Notes under the pieces: model-generated
The model's input: the letters and a program-made list of their open reading frames with translations, nothing else
Told to the model about the DNA's origin: nothing
Database searches by the model: none
Translations under genes and position numbers: made by a program
NCBI RefSeq assembly: GCF_904848165.1
Contig: NZ_LR884459.1
Coordinates: 2,294,001-2,358,000 of the forward strand
Source of the DNA: Psychrobacter arenosus
Lineage (GTDB): Bacteria; Pseudomonadota; Gammaproteobacteria; Pseudomonadales; Moraxellaceae
Direction: 5' to 3'
Length of the DNA stretch: 64,000 bases
In this document: positions 10,097 to 21,588 of the stretch, one piece after another
Numbering within the stretch: the first letter of the stretch is position 1
How the letters are laid out: each line of letters begins with the position of its first letter

Positions 10097-10147
10097 GGCA
10101 TCGCAGTATTCGGTAAATTTTAACCACTTACCTAACGCTGTGATGCC
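10097..10147 (-). promoter_or_regulatory. Long hairpin upstream of dksA
   Basis: Inverted repeat GGCATCGCAG (10097-10106) and CTGTGATGCC (10138-10147) with an inner GGTAA/TTACC pairing. It would be a 10-bp stem with one mismatch plus five more pairs, centred about 75 bases before the dksA ATG. It could be in the leader or bind a protein in the promoter; sequence alone does not decide. Confidence 0.45.
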
Positions 10148-10834
10148 GTCCCAAAAAGTGATGTCTTTATAGCGCGAGACGCTATGACACTTTGATCACT
10201 CATCTTTCTAATCTTCGGCGATAGTCCCTTCACTGCTGAAAGATATCGTCCACCTCGCTGGCCTAACCACCGCCGCTTATCCACGCTTAGAGTAGGTCAA
10301 CATAACAACCTTCCAATCCCGGTGGCTGGTGCTCGAGAAAAATACTCCGAGCAAGGATACCGAGACTTTATGACAGGCTTATGTGGCTAGCTTTAACACT
10401 TACTACCATAGGGCTGAATATTTAATAGCTCATATTGCAAAAAAGGCTTAAGGAGGCTTTCACCTAAATAGCGTAGCTTATAGGGTATGAAAAAGCCGCA
10501 CTATTAAAAGCCATACTGCTGTCATTTACAACCTATAAAGCGTGGTAAATTGTCAGCTTTCGTTTACTTTACCCTTTATAAGGTCATTAGCCACTTATTA
10601 CCAGCTTATTATCCTCTCTTTATTAAGGATAACGACAGGGTAATCTGCCTATTTAAGCGACTTCCCGCTGACAAGTCAATCCGCTAGTGCTTATAGCTTG
10701 GTTTGCTTCTGGTATAAGGGGTAAACCTAGGGCTACGCGAAACTGAGCGCTTAGCTATTATTGCCAATAAACCCGTTCTATAGTGGTCGTCTCTCATGCC
10801 GTTAGTTAGACTTTACCACCGCCCTAAACTCTAT
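10148..10834. other. Long dksA-cpdA intergenic region
   Basis: Almost 700 bases with no convincing gene on either strand. A GCTCG/CGAGC pairing is seen at 10332-10353. No tRNA, SRP RNA, 6S or other familiar small RNA could be recognised, although the length leaves room for one. Confidence 0.4.
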
Positions 10835-11665
10835 TTATCCCAACCGTTGTACCCAACTTTTTATCTCACCGTTTGCTGCCAATTGCAACCAGCGGTAGCC
10901 GGGTCGCGCCTCCTGATCATAAGCAAACTCATCCACTTGCGGTAAAAACTGATAGCTGGTCGCAGGAGTGGCATAAACGGTGACGCCTTGCTTATGCCGT
11001 ACCTGCTCTTGATGGGTATGACCATGCACTAGCGCCCGCACTTGCGGAAAATCTGCCAATAAGTCCCAAAGCACGGCTGGGTTTGCGGCCATATGAGCAT
11101 CAATCCAAGCGGATTGCATCGGCAACACATGATGGTGTAAGGCCAATAACGCCCGTTTATCACACTGGGTGAGCTGCTGGCGTAACCACTCCACACTATC
11201 GGGATGAATCTTACCCGCCACCTGACCGGGTACTGAAGTATCTATTAGCAAAATTTGCCAGTCTGGGCTCTCAATCACATAGTGATTCACCAAATCAGCA
11301 TTGGCGGGCTGCGCGATCAGGCGACGCTGCGCAAAAGGCAGCTGTTTGCCCGTTTCATCCGTCACATCATGGTTGCCTGCTATACATGCAAAAGGAATGC
11401 CAGTCGCACGCAGTCGTTGATAAATACGCTCGTAGATATCGGGGTTGACCTCACTAACTAAGTCACCGGTTACCAAAATTAAGTCGCAGCGCAGCGCTTC
11501 GGCCAGGGCTTGTGCCAATACGGACTCAAAGTTATGTTGGAGGTGATTGCCGTGGATAATAGTAGCGGGGTCTTCGTGCAGGTGCAGGTCAGTAATCTGC
11601 AAAACGTTGAGGAAACCATCAGCAGTTACTAGAGTCTTGTGCGGTTGTGGCAGCGAGACCGTCAT
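10835..11665 (-). CDS. cpdA: 3',5'-cyclic-AMP phosphodiesterase CpdA
   Basis: Class III metallophosphoesterase of 276 residues. All metal-binding motifs are in order: TDLHLHED near the N-terminus, TGDLVSE, AGNHD, HHHVLP and GHTHQE. CpdA-type enzymes hydrolyse cAMP in the cytoplasm with an iron/manganese dinuclear centre. Two small hairpins sit directly before the start, GCTTA/TAAGC at 11669-11684 and GTCGAG/CTCGAC at 11685-11701, and no clear Shine-Dalgarno sequence is visible. Substrate assignment is by family resemblance; a general metallophosphatase cannot be excluded. Confidence 0.88.
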   Translation of the reverse strand: MTVSLPQPHKTLVTADGFLNVLQITDLHLHEDPATIIHGNHLQHNFESVLAQALAEALRCDLILVTGDLVSEVNPDIYERIYQRLRATGIPFACIAGNHDVTDETGKQLPFAQRRLIAQPANADLVNHYVIESPDWQILLIDTSVPGQVAGKIHPDSVEWLRQQLTQCDKRALLALHHHVLPMQSAWIDAHMAANPAVLWDLLADFPQVRALVHGHTHQEQVRHKQGVTVYATPATSYQFLPQVDEFAYDQEARPGYRWLQLAANGEIKSWVQRLG

Positions 11666-11986
11666 AAGGCTTAACTCGCTAAGCGTCGAGATAGCCTCGA
11701 CATAGGATAGATAGGGCAGGCAGGTGCTAAAGCCCCCGATATAAGCGCAAATGCTAAGCTTATAAAAGATAGCAAAAACACGCGGGCTCTATTCTGGCAG
11801 CTGTCCCAGCGCTTAGGGTATAAATAGGCAACCATACGTCTATTCCCTTAACGAGTCTCTTACCAACTCCTGTCTAGGAATCAGCACTAGCTAAGTGGTC
11901 AAAAAATAACCAGTCCAAACCGAAGCAGGGTTATACCATATCTTTTGTACTAATGCTAGTTTTATCGTGGTTTTAAAGGGATTTTA
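11666..11986. other. znuB-cpdA intergenic region
   Basis: About 320 bases containing the two cpdA-proximal hairpins (11669-11701) and otherwise nothing recognisable. No T-run terminator for znuB was found. Confidence 0.45.
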
Positions 11987-12811
11987 TTAGGTTTTATGGC
12001 TTAACTTAGCTGAAACCTTAGTGGTGAGTTTGGTCACGATTAAGGTTAGCAAAAACAAAATAGCCAAGATCAATACAATGGATAAACCGGTCTGAATATC
12101 TAACCAGACACTGCTCCACACCCCTACGGTCACACCAACCTGAGCCAAAATCAACGCGATAATAACCATCTTTTTAGGAGAGTTGGCGAGCAAGCGCGCG
12201 GTCAACGCCGGTAAAATCAACATACCGCTAATCAACAGACTGCCGACCGCTTGCAAGGCAATCGCACAAAACCCCGCTAAGACCCCCATAAAAAATAACT
12301 TCTGGGCAGCGGGATTAATGCCTTGAATCCGTGCCAGGGCCTCATGGGTCGCTAGCTTAACCTGTGCTGACCAAATATAGCGTAAGGCGACTAAACCGAC
12401 CGTTACCGCTATGGCAATCATAGGGAGATCCGCCCAATCGCGCTCTAACAAATTACCGAATAAGAAACCCAAAACATTCGCTTGTTGGTCGGTCAACTGG
12501 GTCAACGTTAATAGGCCAAAACACAATAGCGTCACGGCTATTACGGCTAGGACGGCATCCATGGGCAGGCGCTCGTCCTCTATGATCAGCAGACTAATAA
12601 CCACCAAGACACTGACTAGAGCAATCCCGAGACCGGTTGGCAATTGCCACCAGATGGCTAAGCCCACGCCCAACAAGGTGCCATGCGCTAAAGCATCGGC
12701 AAAAAAGGCCATACGCCGCCATAGCACTAGGCAGCCCAAGGGAGCCGAAAGCAACCCTAATAAACTTCCTGCAATCCAAGCAGGGGCAATGATGGCAAGC
12801 CAAGAGAGCAT
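11987..12811 (-). CDS. znuB: Zinc ABC transporter permease ZnuB
   Basis: Integral membrane subunit of the ZnuABC zinc importer, 274 residues with about eight hydrophobic helices. The opening GSLLGLLSAPLGCLVLWRRM and the DALAHGTLLGVGLA segment are typical of ABC-3 family permeases, and GSLLISGMLILPALTARLLA marks the conserved late helix region. It follows znuC by 79 bp on the same strand. Zinc rather than manganese specificity rests on the linked zur and znuA. Confidence 0.95.
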   Translation of the reverse strand: MLSWLAIIAPAWIAGSLLGLLSAPLGCLVLWRRMAFFADALAHGTLLGVGLAIWWQLPTGLGIALVSVLVVISLLIIEDERLPMDAVLAVIAVTLLCFGLLTLTQLTDQQANVLGFLFGNLLERDWADLPMIAIAVTVGLVALRYIWSAQVKLATHEALARIQGINPAAQKLFFMGVLAGFCAIALQAVGSLLISGMLILPALTARLLANSPKKMVIIALILAQVGVTVGVWSSVWLDIQTGLSIVLILAILFLLTLIVTKLTTKVSAKLSHKT

Positions 12812-12890
12812 AAAAAATCACTTAAATTAATGCGTTATAAAGACAAAAGCCAGAAGTGGCTTTAGGATAATGAAGGTTAGGACAGATAGT

Positions 12891-13715
12891 TTATAACAAC
12901 TCGCTAGGCGCATGGTGTTCACAGTGGTGCGGCTTATGCACATAAGGCTGCTCATAGTGATGACCATATAACTTCTGGAACTCTGTAGACACCACCAATT
13001 CGCTCGGCTGTCCCACGCAGCAGATATGCTTGTTAAGACAAATCACTCGGCGGCTGCCTTTCATAACCCAGTGCAAATCGTGCGAAACCACCAACATAGC
13101 GCAATGTAAAAAGTCAGGCAGCTCATCAATAAATTGGTAAAGCCAAGCCTCAGAATCCGGGTCGAGGCCTTGCATCGGCTCGTCTAGTATTAATAAATTA
13201 GGCCGCTCTAATAGGGCGCGCGCTAATAACACCCTTTGGGTTTCACCGCCGGAAAGATGGCGCAGCTGCCGGGATAACAAGTGGGCTAACTGCAATTTAT
13301 CATAGATAAACTGTTGCTGCTCTTGCGAAAGCAAACGGGTATCCGCTTGCGCCAATAAGTCTTGTACCCGTAACGGCAGGATAGGGGAGACGCTAAAACG
13401 CTGTGGCACATAGCCTAATCGTAACGGTTGCTCAGCGATAATCTGACCGCTGCTCGGGGTCAGTAAACCAAGGATTAGTTTGACTAAGGTCGATTTACCA
13501 GCGCCATTAGGCCCGATTAGACTCACAGTCTCGCCCGCCGCAATAGCAAAGCTGACTTGAGAGACTAACGTCTGTTGCTCAATTTTATAGCTGACTTTAT
13601 CTAGGCTGAGTAAAGGGTCGGTACTGGCTATATTATTAGCCTGAGTACTGGTCTGCTCAGGCAGGAGCGCTTTAGTCAAAGTAGGATCGGTCGAGGGCGA
13701 GTCAAGATAAGTCAT
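12891..13715 (-). CDS. znuC: Zinc ABC transporter ATP-binding protein ZnuC
   Basis: Cytoplasmic ATPase of the zinc importer, 274 residues. It has Walker A GPNGAGKST, the signature LSGGETQR, Walker B LLILDEP and a switch histidine in SHDLHW. A histidine-rich tail (HKPHHCEHHAP) at the C-terminus could bind zinc, a feature seen in several ZnuC proteins. An N-terminal segment of about 35 polar residues precedes the ABC domain. The gene lies between zur and znuB, 58 bp after zur. Confidence 0.96.
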   Translation of the reverse strand: MTYLDSPSTDPTLTKALLPEQTSTQANNIASTDPLLSLDKVSYKIEQQTLVSQVSFAIAAGETVSLIGPNGAGKSTLVKLILGLLTPSSGQIIAEQPLRLGYVPQRFSVSPILPLRVQDLLAQADTRLLSQEQQQFIYDKLQLAHLLSRQLRHLSGGETQRVLLARALLERPNLLILDEPMQGLDPDSEAWLYQFIDELPDFLHCAMLVVSHDLHWVMKGSRRVICLNKHICCVGQPSELVVSTEFQKLYGHHYEQPYVHKPHHCEHHAPSELL

Positions 13716-13773
13716 AGCTACCTAATTTATGGAGAGAGATTTAAAGTAGTGAGGCAGCAGGATAATAGACCCA

Positions 13774-14328
13774 TCATTGACAAGTCTGGCAAACACCTTG
13801 CAATTCAATCACACTATGGGCCACTTTAAAGCCGACATCATTGCTGGCAAAGGTCATCATTTCTTGTACAGGCAGGCTGCTACACTCTTGTACCCCTTGG
13901 CAATTGGTACAGATTAAAAAAGCCGCCGTATGTTGCAACCGCGGATGACAACAAGGAATATAAGCATTAATCGAGGCCAGCTGATGTATAAGACCCTGGT
14001 CTAATAAGAAATCTAGACTGCGATAAATAGTGGGCGGTGCCACATTCTTACTGGCGGCCAACCTCATGCTAGGCTCACTGGTTAGCGCCTCTTCTGTCCG
14101 AATCTTTTGCAATTCCGTAATTAAATCATAGGCACCAACAGGTTTCTCGGCCTCTAATATCAGCTGATAAATCTGTTGACGCAAGGCAGTAAAGCGCACA
14201 CCCTCTTGCTGACACTGTAGTTTAGCTAAATTTAGACGGTGGGCAACGGCTTTTTCGCCAAGATTATGCACATGGTGTAAATGCTCTGACTGGGGTTGTT
14301 TTGCGTCCATAATGGCCATATCTGTCAA
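13774..14328 (-). CDS. zur: Zinc uptake regulator Zur (Fur family)
   Basis: Fur-family repressor of 184 residues: winged-helix domain with RFTALRQQIYQLILEAEKPVGAYDL and PPTIYRSLDFLLDQGLIHQL, then a dimerisation domain with CTNC and CQTC pairs that form the structural zinc site. The N-terminal about 28 residues are His-rich (HLHHVHN). First gene of zur-znuC-znuB, divergent from znuA, so it should repress its own operon and znuA when zinc is sufficient. The intergenic Zur box supports Zur over Fur. Confidence 0.95.
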   Translation of the reverse strand: MTDMAIMDAKQPQSEHLHHVHNLGEKAVAHRLNLAKLQCQQEGVRFTALRQQIYQLILEAEKPVGAYDLITELQKIRTEEALTSEPSMRLAASKNVAPPTIYRSLDFLLDQGLIHQLASINAYIPCCHPRLQHTAAFLICTNCQGVQECSSLPVQEMMTFASNDVGFKVAHSVIELQGVCQTCQ

Positions 14329-14869
14329 CTAATATTTGCTAAGTTTAAGCTATAGAGTAACATTGAGCAATAAGCTATGTATCATTATAAGGATAATATT
14401 AGGGCCCTTATAAGCACTGCTACGGATATTATCCTTGTTTGACAGCGTAAAAAATTAGGGGATAATTCGCTGCTCAGGCTTTATTGGTAGCCCAGTAACT
14501 GCAGATGACCCTAATAACTATAGCCAATGAAGTCTCTGATTATTCTTCATATAAATTAACTCTAACCCTAAAAGTTATAAAATTTTTACTGCTAATTGTG
14601 CTAATAATGATATATTATAACATTATATTATCATGACGTTTACAGTTATTGTAATGGATTTGCTTAGTTTAGTAATGACAATGAGTTTATTAAGAGTCAT
14701 TGGCTACTAACATGAGCAAGAAAATGGTTAATAATAAACTTTAGTTTATTAAAATAACTCCTGCAATGACTAAAATTCTTCGGTATAAATGATTAATAAT
14801 AGGCAACTGTACTTGTCTATTGCGATAATAAATGACTGGCTAAACGCCCAATAAATAGCACCGACCTTT
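14329..14869. other. zur-znuA divergent regulatory region
   Basis: About 540 AT-rich bases between the divergent zinc genes. The Zur box is at 14606-14624. A second, weaker inverted repeat AATGAC/GTCATT lies at 14674-14701. No gene seen. Confidence 0.6.
14606..14624. promoter_or_regulatory. Zur box between zur and znuA
   Basis: The 19 bases AATGATATATTATAACATT match the gammaproteobacterial Zur palindrome AATGTTATANTATAACATT with a single mismatch in the left arm. It lies about 280 bp before zur and 245 bp before znuA, so both long leaders would follow from one shared site. Confidence 0.82.
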
Positions 14870-15826
14870 ATGAGACCTGTTATGTTCCAACCACAATCTA
14901 TGCCTAGCGCGCTAACGAATAATAAAGCGTATCTTATCGGCCATGATACGCTGCTATCACAAGTCGCAAAAATTATGCTGGTAGCAGGGGTCAGTTTGCT
15001 GTTGCTAGTGGGAATAACGCCAAGGGCACAAGCGGCCAGCGTTAGTGTCAGCAACTATCCTTTATACCTATTGAGTAAAGAAGTGACGAAGGGGACGCCC
15101 ACGGCTAAACGGCTGCTTAAACCAGGCGACGTAGGACACCACGGCAGTTTAAGCCCGAGCGATATCAAAACGATTCAAGACAGCCAGTACGTGGTCTGGT
15201 TTGGCCACACTTTAGAGCCCAATCTAACCGAGGCATTAAAAAAAGCGCCCAATGCTATTTCTTTATTAAGCTTTAAGGCTTTTACGCGGCAGCCGCTGCG
15301 CGATGTACAGGGACAGCCTATTAAAGGCACGGAAGACCCGCATATTTGGTTAAACCCAGATAATGCCAAAGCCATTACTCGTGCCCTAGCGGTGATTCAT
15401 AGCCGTGCTGATCCTAAAAATGCTGCGCTTTATCAACGCAATACCGCAGACTTTGCCAAACGTATGGATGCAGCGGTCAGCCGCGTTAATCAACGCAAGT
15501 TGCCGGCGGGGACTAAAAACAGCTATTGGGCATATCACGATGCTTACCAATATTTAGAGCCTGCCTTGAATATCCGTCTGACCGGTACCTTGACTACTGA
15601 CCATCATCTACCGCCCAAAGCCAGTCAGTTTCGTTGGTTGCAAGCCAACCGCTCAAACCCATCGATGTGCTTGGTCGCACAAAACCAAGTCAGCTCAGGG
15701 ATTCAAAACAAGCTCGCACCAGTCGCTGTCACCATTCAAATAGAGGATATGAGTGCGGCTAAAGATTTTGTCAGTGGTTGGCAACAAATGGCGGGGGATA
15801 TCCTCAGCTGTATGGCTAAGAAATAG
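14870..15826 (+). CDS. znuA: Periplasmic zinc-binding protein ZnuA
   Basis: Cluster A-I solute-binding protein that captures Zn2+ in the periplasm for ZnuBC. Metal-ligand histidines are visible in PGDVGHHGSLSPSDI, GTEDPHIWLNPDN and TTDHHLPPKASQF. A signal peptide with hydrophobic core VAGVSLLLLVGI ends at a likely AQA-A cleavage site near residue 56, preceded by an unusually long polar n-region; ATG codons at 14882 and 14900 are alternative starts and none has a clear Shine-Dalgarno sequence. Two late cysteines, in SMCLVA and ILSCMAKK, match the disulfide of E. coli ZnuA. The His/acid-rich loop of some ZnuA proteins is absent. Confidence 0.93.
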   Translation: MRPVMFQPQSMPSALTNNKAYLIGHDTLLSQVAKIMLVAGVSLLLLVGITPRAQAASVSVSNYPLYLLSKEVTKGTPTAKRLLKPGDVGHHGSLSPSDIKTIQDSQYVVWFGHTLEPNLTEALKKAPNAISLLSFKAFTRQPLRDVQGQPIKGTEDPHIWLNPDNAKAITRALAVIHSRADPKNAALYQRNTADFAKRMDAAVSRVNQRKLPAGTKNSYWAYHDAYQYLEPALNIRLTGTLTTDHHLPPKASQFRWLQANRSNPSMCLVAQNQVSSGIQNKLAPVAVTIQIEDMSAAKDFVSGWQQMAGDILSCMAKK

Positions 15827-16124
15827 TCAATAAGCAGGCAGACAATAGTGAAGATCACGGCTAACAAAACGCTAGAGGGTTAGCCGGCTCTTAAGCTGCG
15901 AGCCACAGTTGAATAAATATTTTGAAAAATATACTTTTTTTGCAAGTTTATGCGATATTCCCCTTGCACTGCGACTGGGCTATCCCTATAATAAGGGCGC
16001 TTAAATTTTACACCAGTAAGCTTTAATAAGTCGCGCCACTTAATGCAATCGATTAATGTGTAGCGCTGATCGTTTGCCCCCACTGCTATATTAGCTATGG
16101 GTGTTAGCTATCGTAGGATGTCGC

Positions 16125-16523
16125 ATGACTCAGCCTGCAAAACGCACGCAATCCGATCAAGTCGCTCGCGCAGTTAAAGGGCAATTGTGGGTACTATTTA
16201 CCCTCATGATGCTGGCTGTCATAGTAGATATGCTTTGGCTAGATCCGCAAAATGCGGTCGCTAAAAGTTTTTCGCTTGGTGCCTTACTGAGTTTTGTCTC
16301 TCAAGCCATGTTTGCCTGGTTTGTCTTTCATCGCACAGGCTTCCATGCTCGCCTCTATATTGTCCAGCAACTGTATCGTGGACAGATGATTAAATGGGCA
16401 GTGACGCTCGGCGGATTTATTGTCATTTTCATTACCATACAACCCTTGTCAGCGCCTGCGCTCTTCACCGGTTTTATGCTAATGCAAATAAGTCACAGTT
16501 GGATGCTATGGCGCTTGCGCTAA
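16125..16523 (+). CDS. atpI: ATP synthase subunit I (AtpI)
   Basis: Small membrane protein of about 132 residues with four hydrophobic helices, the accessory i subunit that precedes F-type ATP synthase operons and has been linked to c-ring assembly. I chose the ATG at 16125 because AGGAT lies seven bases upstream; a GTG at 16101 would add eight residues. Sequence conservation in the family is low and the assignment leans on size, topology and position before atpB. Unusually, about 700 bp and a terminator-like hairpin separate it from atpB. Confidence 0.85.
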   Translation: MTQPAKRTQSDQVARAVKGQLWVLFTLMMLAVIVDMLWLDPQNAVAKSFSLGALLSFVSQAMFAWFVFHRTGFHARLYIVQQLYRGQMIKWAVTLGGFIVIFITIQPLSAPALFTGFMLMQISHSWMLWRLR

Positions 16524-18109
<1,586 letters not shown>

Positions 18110-18124
18110 TTAGACATTCAATAG

Positions 18125-18391
<267 letters not shown>

Positions 18392-18470
18392 TCTGAAATC
18401 TCAGTTTGACTTAATTTGATCATGAACTTTGATCAATTAACTGATTTTTCATTAACAATGAGGTGATCAC

Positions 18471-18941
18471 GTGAATATCAATTTTACCATCATCGGTCAA
18501 GCCATTGCGTTTGCAATATTCGTGGTTTTTTGCATGAAATTCGTGTGGCCACCACTCATTGCAGCGATCAATGAGCGTCAGCGTAAAATTGCTGACGGAC
18601 TGAATGCCGCTGAAAAAGCAAAAGCTGACCTAGCTTCTGCCGGGCAAGAAGCTGAACTTGAGCTGAATGCCGCAAAAGCTAAAGCTGCTGCCTTGATTGA
18701 GCAAGCGAATAAAAGCGCCAACCAACTGGTTGAAGAAGCTAAGATTCAAGCACAGTCAGAAGGCGAGCGTATTCGTCAGCAAGCTCGAGCGTCTATCGAT
18801 CAAGAAATCAACCAGGCGCGTGAATCACTACGTGCCCAGGTCGCTGAGCTGTCTGTACTTGGTGCAGAAAAGATTCTACAAGACAAAGTCGACGTGCAAA
18901 AGCATGCTAGCATGCTAGATCAACTCGCGGCAAAGCTCTAA
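18471..18941 (+). CDS. atpF: ATP synthase F0 subunit b
   Basis: Peripheral-stalk subunit of 156 residues, matching E. coli length: one N-terminal membrane helix ([19 protein letters not shown]) then a long charged coiled coil rich in Ala, Lys and Glu. Starts with GTG at 18471, supported by GAGGTG five bases upstream. Next gene atpH begins 13 bp after the stop. Confidence 0.97.
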   Translation: MNINFTIIGQAIAFAIFVVFCMKFVWPPLIAAINERQRKIADGLNAAEKAKADLASAGQEAELELNAAKAKAAALIEQANKSANQLVEEAKIQAQSEGERIRQQARASIDQEINQARESLRAQVAELSVLGAEKILQDKVDVQKHASMLDQLAAKL

Positions 18942-18954
18942 TTGTGAGGATATA

Positions 18955-19575
18955 ATGGCTGACTTTTCAACCTTAGCACGACCTTATGCCAAAGCTGCTT
19001 TTGACTATGCCCATGAGCATAGCGTGGCGGATGCATGGGAGGACTTTTTGTTTATTGCTAGTACTGTCGTCAATGACAAGTCTTTTCATGACATGCTAGA
19101 CAATCCGGCCATTGCTGCTGACCAAAAAGTGAGCGCTTTGGTTGATCTTTACGACACCCAAGTCGCCTGCACTGAAGATACTGCGTTTAAACAGCTTTTG
19201 GGCGCTACTAGCGCGCATAAGTCTGCGGATGCTGAGTATCCTAAAGTGTCAGCCGGCCTGCGTAACTTCCTCAGTCAGTTGGCAAGCCAAGAACGCCTCG
19301 CACTGCTTCCTGAGGTTTATGAGCATTATCGTCGCCATAAAACCCAAGCGCAAAAGCAAGTCGACGCGTATGTGACCTCAGCGTATCCATTGACTGATGC
19401 ACAGCGTGACCTATTCCAGACCCGTCTTGCAGCCTCGCTCAATGCCAAAGTGGTATTGCACGAAGCCGTGGATCCCAGTCTATTAGCAGGCGCGACTATC
19501 AAGATCGGTGACAAGGTCGTCGATGACTCTATGCGCGGCAAGCTAAAACAGTTAAAAACGCAGCTTATGGCTTAA
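18955..19575 (+). CDS. atpH: ATP synthase F1 subunit delta
   Basis: Peripheral stalk cap that ties subunit b to the F1 head. The N-terminal [12 protein letters not shown] and the C-terminal [18 protein letters not shown] signatures are clear. At 206 residues it is about 25-30 longer than E. coli delta (177); the excess is a polar insertion near residues 72-98 (around [19 protein letters not shown]), within the N-terminal helical domain. No frame problem. ATG 18955 has GTGAGGA upstream. Confidence 0.95.
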   Translation: MADFSTLARPYAKAAFDYAHEHSVADAWEDFLFIASTVVNDKSFHDMLDNPAIAADQKVSALVDLYDTQVACTEDTAFKQLLGATSAHKSADAEYPKVSAGLRNFLSQLASQERLALLPEVYEHYRRHKTQAQKQVDAYVTSAYPLTDAQRDLFQTRLAASLNAKVVLHEAVDPSLLAGATIKIGDKVVDDSMRGKLKQLKTQLMA

Positions 19576-19659
19576 TATGGTTTTAACTGAGCTAATTGCT
19601 TGGTTGAAAACGGTTAAGACTCTGTAAGTTGGTTATCATAAATTAAAGGAAACAAGGCA

Positions 19660-21204
19660 ATGCAACAATTGAATCCAGCGGAAATCAGTAATCTGATTAA
19701 GCAGCGTATTCAAGACCTTGATGCGGGTGCAACTGCAAAAAATGAAGGCACGATTGTCAAAGTATCAGACGGTATCGTGCAGATTCATGGTCTTGAAGAT
19801 GCCATGTACGGTGAAATGATTGAGTTTGAAGGCGATGTCTACGGCATGGCTTTGAACTTAGAGCGTGACTCAGTCGGTGCGGTAGTACTGGGTGAGTTCT
19901 TGACGCTACAAGAAGGTCAAAAAGCATACTGTACTGGTCGAATCTTAGAAGTACCGGTAGGTCCTGAGCTGCTAGGCCGTGTTGTTGACGCCTTGGGTAA
20001 CCCTATCGATGGCAAAGGTCCTATCGATGCTAAAATGACGGACAAAGTCGAAAAAATCGCCCCAGGCGTTATCGACCGTCAATCAGTAGACCAGCCAGTA
20101 ATGACCGGTTATAAAGCCGTTGATACTATGATCCCAATCGGTCGTGGTCAGCGTGAGCTTATCATTGGTGACCGTCAGACGGGTAAAACCGCGATGGCTA
20201 TCGATGCCATTATTGCGCAGAAAACTTCTGGCATTAAGTGTGTTTACGTCGCTATCGGTCAGAAACGCTCTACTATCGCCAACGTCGTGCGTAAGCTTGA
20301 GCAATCAGGTGCTTTAGCCTATACCACAGTAGTTGTGGCTTCTGCCTCTGAGCCTGCTGCTCTCCAATACATCGCGCCATACTCTGGTTGTACGATGGGT
20401 GAGTACTTCCGTGACCGCGGTGAAGATGCGCTGATTGTTTTTGATGACTTATCAAAGCAAGCCGTAGCTTATCGTCAGATTTCACTATTGCTACGTCGTC
20501 CGCCAGGTCGTGAAGCTTATCCTGGTGACGTCTTCTATTTACACTCCCGTTTACTTGAGCGTGCTTCACGCGTAAACGCAGCGTATGTAGAAAAATTCAC
20601 TAATGGTGAAGTGGTTGGTAAAACCGGTTCTTTAACTGCGTTACCTATCATTGAAACCCAAGCTGGTGACGTTTCAGCATTCGTACCAACCAACGTAATC
20701 TCAATTACCGATGGTCAGATCTTCTTAGAATCTAGCCTATTTAACTCAGGTATTCGTCCTGCGGTTAACGCCGGTATTTCAGTATCTCGTGTTGGTGGTG
20801 CTGCGCAGACCAAAATCATTAAAAAGCTATCTGGCGGTATCCGTACAGCCCTAGCTCAGTATCGTGAATTGGCAGCTTTTGCTCAGTTCGCCTCTGACCT
20901 TGATGATGCGACTAAGCAACAGCTTGAGCACGGTGAGCGTGTGACCGAATTGATGAAGCAGAAACAGTATCAGCCAATGAACATCGCTGACCAAGCTGTG
21001 GTTATCTATGCATCAAACGAAGGCTTCTTATCAGATGTGCCTGTAGAAAGAATCGGCTCATTCGAAGAGTCACTGCTACGCTATATGCATGATGAGCAAG
21101 CGGACTTGATGAAAGAAATCAACGATACTGCGAACTACAACGATGATATCGCGGGTCGTCTGCAATCATCTATCAACACCTTTAAGCAAAATCACAGCTA
21201 CTAA
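19660..21204 (+). CDS. atpA: ATP synthase F1 subunit alpha
   Basis: Non-catalytic nucleotide-binding subunit of 514 residues. Walker A GDRQTGKT is at about 170-177, with [11 protein letters not shown] (Walker B) and the alpha signature [14 protein letters not shown] later. Full length, no anomalies. It is followed by an unusually long 384-bp spacer before atpG. Confidence 0.99.
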   Translation: MQQLNPAEISNLIKQRIQDLDAGATAKNEGTIVKVSDGIVQIHGLEDAMYGEMIEFEGDVYGMALNLERDSVGAVVLGEFLTLQEGQKAYCTGRILEVPVGPELLGRVVDALGNPIDGKGPIDAKMTDKVEKIAPGVIDRQSVDQPVMTGYKAVDTMIPIGRGQRELIIGDRQTGKTAMAIDAIIAQKTSGIKCVYVAIGQKRSTIANVVRKLEQSGALAYTTVVVASASEPAALQYIAPYSGCTMGEYFRDRGEDALIVFDDLSKQAVAYRQISLLLRRPPGREAYPGDVFYLHSRLLERASRVNAAYVEKFTNGEVVGKTGSLTALPIIETQAGDVSAFVPTNVISITDGQIFLESSLFNSGIRPAVNAGISVSRVGGAAQTKIIKKLSGGIRTALAQYRELAAFAQFASDLDDATKQQLEHGERVTELMKQKQYQPMNIADQAVVIYASNEGFLSDVPVERIGSFEESLLRYMHDEQADLMKEINDTANYNDDIAGRLQSSINTFKQNHSY

Positions 21205-21588
21205 TCTGCCTTTGCTAGGTAAGAGTATTTTGTGAGTTGCTAAGATAGGGTCTGCTACTAGTCTTTGCTAGTAAAGGTCTTATCTGCCGCTAACGTTACC
21301 AACCAGGTAGCGTTAGTGAGTGTAAGCTAATAGGCTTATACCAAGTCCTACCACGCTCGCTGTAAGACAGGCATAGTAGGCACCGAATACAATGCTTTGT
21401 CGTTTATACCTTTGGTGAGCTTATTGAGTTGGCGGCTTATTAAGCCAAGCGACTCATTAACCCTAAAGGCGTAAACAGGAAAGCAATCAGCATTTCTGAT
21501 TAACGTTAACCGTCACTTATGACGGCAAGCGGTCAGCAGACAGTTTGGTATTCATTTTTGATTTATATCCCACCGTATTGGAACCATT
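21205..21588. other. Structured atpA-atpG spacer
   Basis: The gap between atpA and atpG, normally a few dozen bases, is 384 bases here with no gene. Clear hairpins: CTAACG..ACC/GGT..CGTTAG at 21290-21316, GGCTT-ATT-AAGCC at 21434-21446, and CCGTCA-CTTA-TGACGG near 21510-21525. None has a T-run, so they are not terminators; RNA processing or translation control is possible. Confidence 0.6.

Noticed and set aside
10300..10400. Possible tRNA, SRP RNA or 6S RNA
   Set aside because: No T-loop GGTTCGA-type segment, no GGAAGGAAGCAG SRP core and no closing terminal stem were found.
12411..12830. A 139-codon open frame opposite znuB
   Set aside because: It is fully antisense to a well-conserved permease, basic and low-complexity, and has no family resemblance.
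15880..16083. A 67-codon minus-strand frame between znuA and atpI
   Set aside because: No Shine-Dalgarno sequence, no recognisable domain and no neighbouring gene on that strand.
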